Source: JAEUHQ01 sp964538915 | GTDB lineage: Bacteria > Planctomycetota > UBA1135 > UBA2386 | Length of the DNA stretch: 64,000 nucleotides | Direction of reading: 5' to 3' | NCBI GenBank assembly: GCA_964538915.1 | Contig: CAZIFB010000008.1 | Span: 54,804-118,803 of the forward strand | In this document: piece by piece, positions 16,983-25,792 of the stretch | Layout: the number at the start of each line of letters is the position of its first letter | Numbering within the stretch: position 1 is the first letter of the stretch | Made by a program: the position numbers and the translations under genes | Notes under the pieces: generated by a model | Seen by the model: the letters and a program-made list of their open reading frames with translations, nothing else | Database searches by the model: none | Told to the model about the DNA's origin: nothing

Positions 16983-19637
16983 ATGAGTTCCAAGCACCGC
17001 CACGGCCTGCCGAAGAAGCGTCCCGATCCCAAGGCGAAGGCCGAGATCGAGGCCGACCTGCCGACGCTCGAGCCAGTCGACGCCGAGCTGCCGACGCTCG
17101 AGCCCGTCGAGGAAGACCTGCCGACGCTCGAAGGGGTCGAAGGGGTCGAAGAGGTCGACGCTGCGGCGCCCGTCGTCGACGACGGACCGGTGAAGGTCGA
17201 GACGAGTGCCAGCGACGAAGCGGCGTTCGACCTGGTGTTCGCCGTCGACGTGCCAGCGATGGACAAGAAGGCCGTGACCGACGCAGTCACCGGCCCGCTC
17301 GCGCGCGCGGCCAGGGCTGCCGACGCGCGCGTCCGGCACAAGCGCGTGCTGGTGCGGTTCACGGGAGATGCGGTCATCGGCAGTGCGGTCAAGCAGGCGG
17401 TCGGCGCCACACTCGAGGCGCACAAGCCGTTGAAGGTCACCGTGCGCCGGGGTTTCGGCGACGAGACCGTGCTCGAGGGAACGCTGCCGAAGGTGCAGGT
17501 CGTGTCGAGCGAGCAGGGTGGCGCCACGCGCGTCGAAGTGGCGACCGCGGGCCTCGATCCGCGTGATCTGCCGATGGCGTTCCAGTCGCACCTCGATGCG
17601 CTCGCCGCCACGGCGAAGGGCCGCAGGTTCGTGCTGCAGTTCAGCGGCGCAGCGAAGCCGGACTCGGCCTTGCGGACGAAGATCGCCGATGCGCTGCAGG
17701 CGGCGGGCGCGTTGCGCGCTGCGATCGGGGAGCGCGTGCTGTTCGACCGCGAGATGGCCGACCGTGTGCGCGTGACGACCGCGAACGAAGTGGTCACGAT
17801 CGACGTGAAGCCGGCCGACGACGAGATGGCAACCGTCGACGCGATCTCGACCATCGTGCCGCAGCACGCCGCTTCGATGCAGGGCAAGGTCGTGCGGATC
17901 CGCTTCGCACAGCCCGGCCGGTCGGCGGAGATTGCGGCGTGTGTCGACGCCGGCAAGAAGGGCGGCCCTGCCCGGATCGAGCTCGCCGGCCCGACCGGGG
18001 CGGAGATCCTCTGGCCGAAGCTGCTGACCGCGGCGCAGGGCGCCGAACTCGCGCTGCGCGTCGTTCCGAACGGCCGCGACCGTGCGACGGTGTTGGCGGC
18101 GTTCCGGCGCGAGTGCCCGGAGCACGCCGCGGCCGCCAAGAACGGCGCGGTAGTCGTCGACTGGCCGACTGGCTTCGCGCTCGACGCGGAAGTCGAGGAC
18201 GCCCTCCAGGCGGCGGCGCGCGCCCTCTCTCCGAAGTCGCTCGCATGCACCGTTGCGGGTGAGCACCGCGAACCGTTCTTCCCCGAAGTCGTGGCCCTCG
18301 TCGCGGAAGGCGCGGGTCACACGTTCCGCATCCGCAGCGACGCCGGCAAGCCCGTCGAAGTGCAGCGAGCGATCGATCGTCGTCTCGCCACGGCGGCCGC
18401 CGCGATGCGCGGCAAAGCCGTTCGGGTGCAGGTCACCGGGGGCGTCGCGCTGTCGCGCACGCTGCTGAAGTCGGTGTGCGCGGCGATCGAGGCGGCCGGT
18501 GCTTCGCGCCTCGAGATCGAGGACGGCGCGGCGGTCGACGTGCTCGTGCCGCCGATGTTGCGCGTCACCAAGGGCGCGGCGAACGAACTCCGCATCGCCG
18601 GCGACGCGGGTGGGCGCGATGAGGCGCAGCAGACGCTCGCCCTGAAGCGCGAGATCGAGAACGCCGGCGTGACGGCCGGAAGCGCCGTGCTGGTCGCCGA
18701 GGGGCCGCTCGCCGAGTCGATCGTCGCCGCGGCGATCGCCCGTTCGGCCGGTTCTGTCGTCATCGACGGGCCGGCGCCGATCCAGGTGCATCCGCCGCTG
18801 TTCGGTGCGCCGGAGAAGAAGGGCGCCGCCGTGCGACTCGTCGTCAACCCGGGCGGCGACGCCGCGATGGTCGCGCGCCAGGTCGATCGCGAACTGCAGG
18901 GCGCTCTCGGCAGGCTCGGCGTTCTCGGCACCGCGGGCGTCACGGTCGTGTGGCCCGGCGCGACGGCGGAGAGCGAAGGGTTCGCGCGGGTGCTGAAGGG
19001 TCTGCTCGCCAAGAAGGCCGCGAAGGTGTTCCTCGATTCCGGCGACGGCAAGGTCGTGCAGGTGCACCCCGCGACCGTGTCGCCGTTCGCGCCGCCGCCG
19101 CCGCCGCCCGTTCCGCTCCGGAAGCCCGCGGCCCAGGCGGCTGCGCCGGTCGCTTCCGTCGCCCCGGTCGCGCCGCTCGGACCTGTACCGGTCGAGGCGG
19201 CGCCGGCACCAGCCGCGCCGACCTTCGTTCCCGACGGCGTGACCCGCATCTCCCTGCTGGCGCGCAAGGACGACGCGATGCCGCCGATGGTGCTGCTCGG
19301 TGTCGCCGACGGCGGAGACGCGACGCACGTCGCCGCGGTGGAACACGAACTCACGGAGCAGCTGCCTCGCCTGCGAGGCCGGTGCGTGCTCTTCGTGCTC
19401 CGCGCCGGTGATCGGGACGTTCCCGTCCGGCGCGACGGCCCGCTGGTCGCTGCCCTGGGCCGCGTGGCGGCCAAGGCCGCGGCGGCGACGCTCGTGTTCC
19501 GCGGCCCCGACGCGAAGGACCGGCCGCACTTCCAGGTCCTGAATTCGACGGTGCGTGCGTACCCGCCGGGCGCCGCGTTCGCGGACCCGCGCGGTGCCGG
19601 CGCTCCGGCAACCCCGTCCACGGGAGAGTCGTCGTGA
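16983..19637 (+). CDS. Large internally repetitive protein of unknown function
   Basis: An 884-residue soluble protein without signal peptide or recognised family. Residues 1-17 are basic (SSKHRHGLPKKRPDPKAK). Residues 19-55 hold three near-identical copies of L-P-T-L-E-P/G-V. Residues about 75-690 consist of roughly seven degenerate units of 85-100 residues, each with a beta-alpha-beta look: a V-R-V-x-F/W-type strand after a basic residue, then S-x-x-L-x-x-x-I-x-A-A-L-x-A-A-G-A, then a strand leading to P-P-x-L-x-V. A proline hinge (seven prolines near 697-705) and an Ala/Pro/Val linker precede a C-terminal domain of about 150 residues. The stop overlaps the GTG of the CxxC lipoprotein gene, suggesting a functional link. 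Function unknown. Confidence 0.7.
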   Translation: MSSKHRHGLPKKRPDPKAKAEIEADLPTLEPVDAELPTLEPVEEDLPTLEGVEGVEEVDAAAPVVDDGPVKVETSASDEAAFDLVFAVDVPAMDKKAVTDAVTGPLARAARAADARVRHKRVLVRFTGDAVIGSAVKQAVGATLEAHKPLKVTVRRGFGDETVLEGTLPKVQVVSSEQGGATRVEVATAGLDPRDLPMAFQSHLDALAATAKGRRFVLQFSGAAKPDSALRTKIADALQAAGALRAAIGERVLFDREMADRVRVTTANEVVTIDVKPADDEMATVDAISTIVPQHAASMQGKVVRIRFAQPGRSAEIAACVDAGKKGGPARIELAGPTGAEILWPKLLTAAQGAELALRVVPNGRDRATVLAAFRRECPEHAAAAKNGAVVVDWPTGFALDAEVEDALQAAARALSPKSLACTVAGEHREPFFPEVVALVAEGAGHTFRIRSDAGKPVEVQRAIDRRLATAAAAMRGKAVRVQVTGGVALSRTLLKSVCAAIEAAGASRLEIEDGAAVDVLVPPMLRVTKGAANELRIAGDAGGRDEAQQTLALKREIENAGVTAGSAVLVAEGPLAESIVAAAIARSAGSVVIDGPAPIQVHPPLFGAPEKKGAAVRLVVNPGGDAAMVARQVDRELQGALGRLGVLGTAGVTVVWPGATAESEGFARVLKGLLAKKAAKVFLDSGDGKVVQVHPATVSPFAPPPPPPVPLRKPAAQAAAPVASVAPVAPLGPVPVEAAPAPAAPTFVPDGVTRISLLARKDDAMPPMVLLGVADGGDATHVAAVEHELTEQLPRLRGRCVLFVLRAGDRDVPVRRDGPLVAALGRVAAKAAAATLVFRGPDAKDRPHFQVLNSTVRAYPPGAAFADPRGAGAPATPSTGESS
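17040..17160 (+). repeat. In-gene tandem repeat encoding LPTLEPV units
   Basis: Three copies of a 27-33 base unit beginning CTGCCGACGCTCGA encode the peptide L-P-T-L-E-P-V (third copy L-P-T-L-E-G-V), followed by two direct copies of GGGGTCGAA. The repeat lies in the N-terminal acidic part of the 884-residue protein. The near identity of the codons suggests recent expansion by slippage. Confidence 0.8.
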
Positions 19638-19963
19638 AGTCGATCTTCGCCTGCGCGGTGCTGGTGCTGGGAGCCGTCGCCTGTTCGAAGGACGCTGCGG
19701 TGAATGCGCCCGCAGCCGCACCGGCGGCGACGAACGCGACCGCGGTGATCAGCCTCGGCCGCGACATCTGCCAGGGCTGTGTCGACGGTGCGCGGATGAA
19801 ACTGACCGGCGTCGCCGGCATCGGGGAGCTGGTGCTGAACCCCGGCGGCAAGGACTTCACGCTGCGTTACGACGACTCGAAGGTCCAGCCGCAGCAGATC
19901 GTCGCGAAGCTCGTCGCCGCGGGCGAGGTCGACGCGAAGCTCGAGATGCCGTCGCCGAAGTGA
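19634..19963 (+). CDS. Lipoprotein with a heavy-metal-associated-like CxxC domain
   Basis: A 109-residue protein that starts with a lipoprotein signal (lipobox-like A-V-A-C-S near residue 17). After an alanine-rich linker the mature part resembles the HMA ferredoxin-like fold of copper chaperones and MerP: a C-x-x-C-x-x-x-x-x-x-x-L motif in C-Q-G-C-V-D-G-A-R-M-K-L, a G-V-A-G-I-G-E-L strand turn, a Y-D-D-S-K-V-Q-P-Q-Q-I helix start. The two cysteines could bind a soft metal, in the envelope. GTG 19634 is the start, overlapping the upstream stop (GTGA), so it is translated with the repetitive 884-residue protein. Metal identity is unknown. Confidence 0.7.
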   Translation: MKSIFACAVLVLGAVACSKDAAVNAPAAAPAATNATAVISLGRDICQGCVDGARMKLTGVAGIGELVLNPGGKDFTLRYDDSKVQPQQIVAKLVAAGEVDAKLEMPSPK

Positions 19964-19981
19964 CGACCGCGCCAGCGGCGA

Positions 19982-20371
19982 TCACGCCGGACTGAATCCC
20001 TCGGGCAGGACGCGTTTCGCTTTCCGCGTCGACTTCGCGGCGTCGAGCGCGTCGGCCAGCACCGACTCGAGCACGCCGATGTAGCCGAGGTACCGCCGGC
20101 GACCGCTGTCCGTGAGGCGGCACAGCGTCTGCGGTCGGCGGCCGCGGAAGCCCTTCTTGATCTCGACGATGCCCGCTTCCTGCAGCACGGTGAGATGCCG
20201 CGACAGGTTGCCGTCGGTCAGGTTGCAGAGGGCCTTCAGGTCCGTGAAGAGAAGGCCGTCCGCCCGCGCGGCGAGCGACGTGAGGATGCCGAGGCGCGCC
20301 TTCTCGTGCAGCACGCGGTCGAGGCCTTCGTAGGCGTAGCGCCCTTCGTCGCCGCTCTTCTTGTCGCTCAC
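19982..20371 (-). CDS. Winged-helix DNA-binding regulator (HTH_34/ArsR-like)
   Basis: A 129-residue regulator of the small winged-helix family typified by the sequence R-L-G-I-L-T-S-L, F-T-D-L-K-A-L-C-N-L-T-D-G-N-L-S-R-H-L, L-Q-E-A-G-I-V-E-I-K-K-G-F-x-G-R-R-P, L-T-D-S-G-R-R-R-Y. The recognition helix is the D-G-N-L-S-R-H-L segment near residue 52 and the wing is the K-K-G-F-R-G-R-R-P turn. There is no sensor cysteine cluster as in metal-sensing ArsR proteins. GTG 20371 overlaps the stop of the upstream membrane-protein gene (GTGA), so regulator and membrane protein form a leftward operon; autoregulation is likely for this arrangement. Confidence 0.88.
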   Translation of the reverse strand: MSDKKSGDEGRYAYEGLDRVLHEKARLGILTSLAARADGLLFTDLKALCNLTDGNLSRHLTVLQEAGIVEIKKGFRGRRPQTLCRLTDSGRRRYLGYIGVLESVLADALDAAKSTRKAKRVLPEGFSPA

Positions 20372-20985
20372 GATTCGACCTCGCGCGGTTCGCCGCGCTC
20401 GTTGTTCCACCAGAGGATCGCGGCGAGCGCGAGCTGCCCCGCTGCGAACGGCAGTCCCATCGCCCACGGGTCGAGTGCGCGTTCGCCGAACCAGAGACAG
20501 CTCGTGCCCGTCGCGAGGTACGTGGCGCCGACGAGCACGGCCGGGGCCGGCAGGAGCCGGTGCGCCGCGAGATTCCCGAGCCCGAACAGCAGCTGCCACA
20601 AGCCGGGGAGCACCCAGAGCTGGTGGGAGAGCCGCATCGCGACGAACCACGTGACGACAGCGCCGACGAAGAGGCACGGCGCGAACTGCATCGCGGCGAG
20701 CCGTGCGTTCGCGACGGTGAGTGCGCCGGGTGAACGACGCACGCGACGGAGCACGACCATGGTCGCCGCACCGCCGCTCAGGATCGCCGCGGAGCACCAG
20801 AGGAGCAGGTAGGTGCGGGGCTCCGCGAGCGGGTCGCCCACCAGCATCGGTTGGGCGATCGCCGCTCCGATCGCGAGCAGTGCGGAGAGTGCGACCGGCA
20901 CCGCGCGCAGGCTGTGCAGGCGTTCCGTCGCGGCGAGCTGGGTGCGGATCGTCGAGATCTGGTCGAAGGCGTCGCGGAGTTCCAT
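20368..20985 (-). CDS. Membrane protein partner of the winged-helix regulator
   Basis: A 205-residue protein with a short soluble N-terminal helix (FDQISTIRTQLAATERL) and about six transmembrane segments. It is not assigned to a functional family. The pairing of a small membrane protein with a downstream winged-helix regulator in one coupled operon is a recurring bacterial arrangement, often as a membrane-stress or house-cleaning pair, but no specific role can be claimed. It is divergent from the VIT-VWA operon, with about 130 bases between the two starts that should hold both promoters. Confidence 0.7.
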   Translation of the reverse strand: MELRDAFDQISTIRTQLAATERLHSLRAVPVALSALLAIGAAIAQPMLVGDPLAEPRTYLLLWCSAAILSGGAATMVVLRRVRRSPGALTVANARLAAMQFAPCLFVGAVVTWFVAMRLSHQLWVLPGLWQLLFGLGNLAAHRLLPAPAVLVGATYLATGTSCLWFGERALDPWAMGLPFAAGQLALAAILWWNNERGEPREVES

Positions 20986-21118
20986 GGCGCTTTGCGAGCG
21001 AAAGTAGACGGCAGCACGGAGGCGTCAAGCCGTCCGCCCGGTCGGAGCGGCCCCTTACCCGGCGCTTACCCGCGAGATGCGTCCCGGCACGTCTGATTGG
21101 CCGACGAGAGAGGTGCCG

Positions 21119-23404
21119 ATGATGCGTTCCCGCAGCAAGTCCTTCTTCCGCGGAGCGGCCCTGGCCGCCGCCGCGGCGATTCCCCTGGCCGCGCAGTCGC
21201 CGAGTCTCCTGCACGGCTGGGTCGTCGGCGGTCGGGCCATCCCGGGTGCGCCCGGCCAGACTGCCGTGCGCGTGGTGGGGGCCGTGGCGGATGTGCGGAT
21301 CCTCGGGAGCGCGGCAACCACGACGGTGACGCTCGAACTGCACAACCCGACCTCGCGTCCCCAGGAAGCAGCGCTGCTGCTGCCCGTGCCGGAGGGCGCC
21401 GCGGTGTCGGGTTTCGGCTTCGACGGCACGGGGGAGCACTCCGCCCGCGTCCTTCCGCGCGACGAGGCGCGGCGTCTCTACGACGAGATCACGAGCCGCA
21501 TGCGCGACCCGGCGCTCCTGGAGTTCGTCGACTGGCGGTGCCTGCGCACGAGTGTGTTCCCGGTCCCGGCGGGCGGAATGCAACGGGTGCGCGTCACCTA
21601 CGATCACGTGCTGCCGCGCGAAGGCGACCGCGTCGACTACGTGCTGCCGCGCACCGAGCTGTCCGACCACTCGATGGCGTGGCGCATCGACGTGTCGCTG
21701 CGGACGGAGGCGGCCCTCGGTCTCGTGTGGTCACCGAGCCACGAGCTCGCCATCGACCGGCGCGGCCCGAACAGCGCCTCCGGTCGCGCGATCGAGACGG
21801 GCCGCGGCGTGCCGGGACCGTTCCGACTGTGCCACACGACGAGCGCGGATGCCTCGCGTCCCACCGCCGCCCTCTACGCGTATCCGGATCCGACGATCGG
21901 CGGCGGCTACTTCCTCCTCGTCGGGCGTGCGCCGTCCGCCGCTCGCGACACGAGCATGCGTCGCGAGGTCACGATCGTGATCGATCGCTCCGGCAGCATG
22001 AGCGGCAAGAAGCTCGAGCAGGCGCGCAACGCGGCGCTGCAGGTGATCGAGGGTCTCGCGCCGGGCGAGGGCATCCAGGTCCTCGACTACGGCAACTCGG
22101 TGGAGGCGGCGTTCCCGGTGCCGGTCGCCAAGAACGCGGCGACGCTGGCCGTGGCGCGTGCCCACCTCGAGTCGATCAGGCCGCACGGCGGCACGAACAT
22201 CCACGACGCGCTGATAGAGGCCCTTCGGCCGACGCCAATGCAGGGCACGATCCCCGTCGTGCTCTTCCTGACGGACGGGCTGCCGACCGTCGGCTGCACG
22301 AGAGAGCAGGACATCCGCGCGGTGGTGGAGACGGGCAACCCCCACCGTCGCCGCGTCTTCTGCTTCGGCGTCGGCAACGACGTCAACGTGCCGCTGCTCG
22401 ATCGCATCGCCGACACGACGCGGGCGACCACGACGTACGTGCAGCCCGAGGAGGACATCGAAGTCGCGGTGGCGCGCACGTTCGCGCGGCTCGACCGGCC
22501 GGCGTTGGCCGAGCCCGTGCTGTCGTGCTTCGACGGCCGCGGAGTGTCGCGGATCGTCGAGGTGCTGCCGCGCCGACTGCCCGACCTCCACGACGGTGAC
22601 CAACTCGTCGTGCTCGGCCAGTATCGCGGCGAGGACGACCTGCGGTTCGAGCTCGCCGGCATCGGTGCGTCCGGCATGCAGCGCTTCGGTTTCACGTTGC
22701 CGGTGCGCACGGCGTCCACGCGACACGCGTTCGTGCCGCGCCTCTGGGCGAGCCGCCAGATCGCCTTCCTCGTCGACGAACTGCGTCAGCGTGGCGGCGA
22801 ACTCGGCGGTCCGCCGCGCGTCGCGGGCGCCGCGCCGTTCGCCGATCCGCGCTTCCGCGAGTTGCGGGAGGAGATCATGCGCCTGTCCACGCGCTTCGGC
22901 GTGCTCGGCGAGTACACGGCGTTCCTGGCCACCGAGGGCACCGACCTGTCCGATTGGGGCACGATCGTCGCGAACTGCGCCGCCAACATCGACCAGCGCG
23001 CGGTCGCCGTGCGCACGGGTCAGGGCGCCGTGAACCAGGGCTGCAACCTGTGGGCGCAGCGTACGCAGGAGCGCCTGAATCCGTTCAACGCGTACCTGGC
23101 GCCGGACATGAAGGTCGTCGAGACGACCGTCGTGCAGCAGATCTGCGACCGCGCGTTCTTCCGCCGCGGCGAGCGCTGGATCGACGGCAACAGCGTGGCG
23201 CGTCGGCGCGTCGAGCCGGACGAACGCGTCGAGGTCGGCAGTCCGCGTTTCACGGCGCTGCTCGCCCGTCTCGAAGCCGAAGGCCGTGCCGGCGTGCTGG
23301 CTCTGTCCGGCGAGATCCTGGTCGATGTCGCCGGCAAGAACGTGCTCGTCGTGCCGGCCGCACCGAAGTCCGAAACCCCCGTTCCCGTGGAGACCGTCCG
23401 ATGA
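21119..23404 (+). CDS. Secreted VIT and VWA domain protein
   Basis: A 761-residue protein. The start at 21119 (or 21122) follows a purine-rich GAGAGAGG and opens a signal peptide cleaved after PLAAQ; an ATG at 21077 would bury it. Residues about 45-165 are a VIT domain (vault/inter-alpha-trypsin type: T-T-V-T-L-E-L-H-N-P-T, D-E-A-R-R-L-Y-D-E-I, R-V-T-Y-D-H-V-L-P). Residues about 280-450 are a von Willebrand A domain with intact MIDAS D-R-S-G-S-M-S-G and later T and D ligands (G-G-T-N, F-L-T-D-G). The C-terminal third is unassigned. Such proteins bind partner proteins through a metal site outside the cytoplasm. It is the first gene of an operon with a heme/VWA protein and a two-component system. 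Confidence 0.9.
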   Translation: MMRSRSKSFFRGAALAAAAAIPLAAQSPSLLHGWVVGGRAIPGAPGQTAVRVVGAVADVRILGSAATTTVTLELHNPTSRPQEAALLLPVPEGAAVSGFGFDGTGEHSARVLPRDEARRLYDEITSRMRDPALLEFVDWRCLRTSVFPVPAGGMQRVRVTYDHVLPREGDRVDYVLPRTELSDHSMAWRIDVSLRTEAALGLVWSPSHELAIDRRGPNSASGRAIETGRGVPGPFRLCHTTSADASRPTAALYAYPDPTIGGGYFLLVGRAPSAARDTSMRREVTIVIDRSGSMSGKKLEQARNAALQVIEGLAPGEGIQVLDYGNSVEAAFPVPVAKNAATLAVARAHLESIRPHGGTNIHDALIEALRPTPMQGTIPVVLFLTDGLPTVGCTREQDIRAVVETGNPHRRRVFCFGVGNDVNVPLLDRIADTTRATTTYVQPEEDIEVAVARTFARLDRPALAEPVLSCFDGRGVSRIVEVLPRRLPDLHDGDQLVVLGQYRGEDDLRFELAGIGASGMQRFGFTLPVRTASTRHAFVPRLWASRQIAFLVDELRQRGGELGGPPRVAGAAPFADPRFRELREEIMRLSTRFGVLGEYTAFLATEGTDLSDWGTIVANCAANIDQRAVAVRTGQGAVNQGCNLWAQRTQERLNPFNAYLAPDMKVVETTVVQQICDRAFFRRGERWIDGNSVARRRVEPDERVEVGSPRFTALLARLEAEGRAGVLALSGEILVDVAGKNVLVVPAAPKSETPVPVETVR

Positions 23405-25080
23405 ACCGTTCGTCCTTCGTCGTGTTCGCGCTCGCGAACGTTCTCGCCGCGCAGGCCCCGCCGACCGCTGCGGCGCCACCGGCGGTGCGCCCCGTCGACC
23501 TCGCCATCTGCCTCGACGTCAGCGGGAGCATGGACGGCTTGATCGACTCGGCGCGCCAGAACCTCTGGTCCGTCGTCAACGAACTGGCAACGCTGCAGCC
23601 GGCACCTCGACTGCGCGTCGCGTTGCTGACGTTCGGCTGCACGGCCTACGACCCGGCGAGCGGGTGGGTGCGGGTCGACACTGCCTTCACGAGCGATCTC
23701 GACACCGTGTCGCAGAAGCTGTTCGCGCTGCGGACCAACGGTGGTGACGAATACGTGGCGCGCGTGATGCAGGCGGCGCTCGAACTCGACTGGTCCCCGG
23801 AGCCCGAGGCGTTGAAGCTCCTGTTCGTCGCCGGCAACGAAGCGGCGACGCAGGATCCGACCGTCGACGGCCCCACGCAGAGTCGCGCCGCCATCGCGCG
23901 GGGGATCGTGGTCAACTCGATCTTCTGCGGCGCTCCGTCGCACGCGGACGCGCCGGCGTGGCGCGAGGTCAGCAAGCTCGCGGACGGACAGTTCGCGACG
24001 ATCGAGAAGGACCAGGCCGTCGTCATCACGACGCCGTTCGACGCCGAGCTGACCGAGATCAGCGGCCTGCTCAACACGACGTACGTGCCCTTCGGCAAGG
24101 ACGGCGGGGTCTGGGCCGCGAACCAGGTCAGCCAGGACCAGAACGCGGTCGGCCTCAACCCCGCGGCCGCCGCGCAGCGTTGCCAGACCAAGGGCGGCTC
24201 GCTCTACGAGAACCCGCACTGGGATCTCGTCGACGCGTGCCGCGAAGCGAAGTTCGACTGGGAGAAGGTGAAGAAGGAAGACCTGCCAGAAGCCCTGCGC
24301 GGCATGACGACCGAGCAGTTGCGCGGGCACGTAGCGGAGCAGCAGAAGAAGCGCGACGCGTTGAAGGTGCGCGTCGAGGCGATCGGGAAGGAGCGCGATG
24401 CGTTCGTGAAGAAGGAGATGGAGAAGCTCGGTGCCGCCGGAAAAGCGATGTTCGAGACAGCGGTGCTCGAGGCGGTGCGGCAGCAGGCGGAGGCGAAGGG
24501 CTTCCGGCGCGCGCCGAAGGAGGCGCCGAAGGCGGTGGTCGCCGGTGACTGCGACTCGCCGTTCGTGTCGGTGGTGCGCGACGCTGCCCGCGACTACCGC
24601 CGTCTCGTGTGCGTCACCGGGTCGCCGAAGGTGGCGCCCGGAGACTGCCGCATGCCTGCGCCGTTCGTTAGGATGTCCGAAGCGGACAAGGAGCACGGCA
24701 AGAAGCTGTACCTGCTGTTCGCGCGGTTCGCGGCGGAGAAGGGCGTCTACACGAAGGCGGGCGAACCCGCGAAGGTCGGACAGACGCTGGTGAAGGAGGC
24801 GTGGGTCGCCGTGTCGGGTGCACCCTCCGGACCGACGGAAGCGAGCCGTCGCCATCTCGGGCACCTCGTCTTCGGCGAGGGCGACCAGCGCTTCCACGGC
24901 GGCGACGCCGCGGGGTTGTTCGTCATGCACAAGCTGGCGCCCGAGACGCCCGACACGGACCATGGCTGGGTCTACGGGACGATCGACCCCGCCGGGCACG
25001 TCACCGCCGCCGGTCGGATCGCGTCGTGCATGCGTTGTCATCAGGACGGGACCGAGGACCGCTGCTTCGGGCTACGCTGA
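23401..25080 (+). CDS. Secreted VWA protein with C-terminal cytochrome P460-like heme domain
   Basis: A 559-residue protein with a signal peptide ending LAAQA. Residues 30-220 are a VWA domain with MIDAS D-V-S-G-S-M-D-G and a G-G-D-E in place of the usual G-G-T; it follows the F-L-F-V-A-G-N-E strand. Residues about 270-380 are charged, coiled-coil-like. Residues about 425-559 resemble cytochrome P460: K-L-Y-L-L-F-A-R-F near 438, V-K-E-A-W, G-L-F-V-M-H-K-L, H-G-W-V-Y-G-T-I-D, and finally the c-type heme motif C-M-R-C-H ten residues before D-R-C-F-G. P460 proteins are periplasmic heme enzymes acting on hydroxylamine or NO. The ATG overlaps the upstream stop. No other nitrogen-cycle gene is nearby, so the substrate is unknown. 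Confidence 0.8.
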   Translation: MNRSSFVVFALANVLAAQAPPTAAAPPAVRPVDLAICLDVSGSMDGLIDSARQNLWSVVNELATLQPAPRLRVALLTFGCTAYDPASGWVRVDTAFTSDLDTVSQKLFALRTNGGDEYVARVMQAALELDWSPEPEALKLLFVAGNEAATQDPTVDGPTQSRAAIARGIVVNSIFCGAPSHADAPAWREVSKLADGQFATIEKDQAVVITTPFDAELTEISGLLNTTYVPFGKDGGVWAANQVSQDQNAVGLNPAAAAQRCQTKGGSLYENPHWDLVDACREAKFDWEKVKKEDLPEALRGMTTEQLRGHVAEQQKKRDALKVRVEAIGKERDAFVKKEMEKLGAAGKAMFETAVLEAVRQQAEAKGFRRAPKEAPKAVVAGDCDSPFVSVVRDAARDYRRLVCVTGSPKVAPGDCRMPAPFVRMSEADKEHGKKLYLLFARFAAEKGVYTKAGEPAKVGQTLVKEAWVAVSGAPSGPTEASRRHLGHLVFGEGDQRFHGGDAAGLFVMHKLAPETPDTDHGWVYGTIDPAGHVTAAGRIASCMRCHQDGTEDRCFGLR

Positions 25081-25084
25081 CGCC

Positions 25085-25792
25085 GTGACCGCCAAGAAGA
25101 CCGTGCTCGTCGTCGAGGACGATCCCGCGATCCGCCGCGGGCTCGTCGATGCGCTGCAGTTCGCCGGCTACACGGTGATCGCGAGTGCGGAGGGGCGCGA
25201 CGGTCGCGAGACGGCGTTGTCCGCGCAGATCGACCTCGCGATCCTCGACGTCGTGCTGCCGAACGTCTCCGGCTTCGACATCCTCGCCGAGGTCCGCAAG
25301 TGCCGACCGGCGCTGCCGGTCATCCTCGTCACCGCGCGGGGTGCGGAGCACGACCGGGTGCACGGGCTCCAGACGGGTGCCGACGACTACGTGGTGAAGC
25401 CCTTCTCCAGCAAGGAGCTGCTCGCACGCGTCGCCGCGGTGCTGCGTCGCAGCGCCGAGCGGCCGTCCGACGTCGGGCGCATCGCGCTCGCCGGCCGTGC
25501 GATCGACTTCGACCGGCGCGAAGTCGAACGACCCGACGGGTCGCGCGTGCAGCTGTCGGAGCGCGAGAGCGACCTGCTGCGGTACCTCGTGCAGAACCGC
25601 GGTCGCGCCGTCGCCCGCAGCGAGATCCTCGAACGCGTGTGGGGGCTGCCTTCGGGAGACATGACGACGCGGGCGATCGACATGCACGTCGTGAACCTGC
25701 GCGACAAGCTCGCCGACCCGCCCGACGCGCCGCAGGTCGTGCTGACCGTGCGTGGCAAGGGATACATGCTCGCGGACGGAGGTCGTCCGTGA
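25085..25792 (+). CDS. OmpR/PhoB-family response regulator
   Basis: A 235-residue response regulator. The receiver domain (1-122) has the acidic pair E11-D12-D13, phospho-acceptor D55 in L-A-I-L-D-V-V-L-P, the T in V-T-A-R and the K in V-V-K-P-F. A winged-helix OmpR-type output domain (135-232) follows, with R-A-I-D-M-H-V-V-N-L-R-D-K-L as recognition helix and G-K-G-Y-M-L as wing. GTG 25085, four bases after the VWA-heme gene, is the start because it places the first beta strand correctly. Its kinase is encoded next, overlapping by four bases (GTGA). Confidence 0.94.
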   Translation: MTAKKTVLVVEDDPAIRRGLVDALQFAGYTVIASAEGRDGRETALSAQIDLAILDVVLPNVSGFDILAEVRKCRPALPVILVTARGAEHDRVHGLQTGADDYVVKPFSSKELLARVAAVLRRSAERPSDVGRIALAGRAIDFDRREVERPDGSRVQLSERESDLLRYLVQNRGRAVARSEILERVWGLPSGDMTTRAIDMHVVNLRDKLADPPDAPQVVLTVRGKGYMLADGGRP

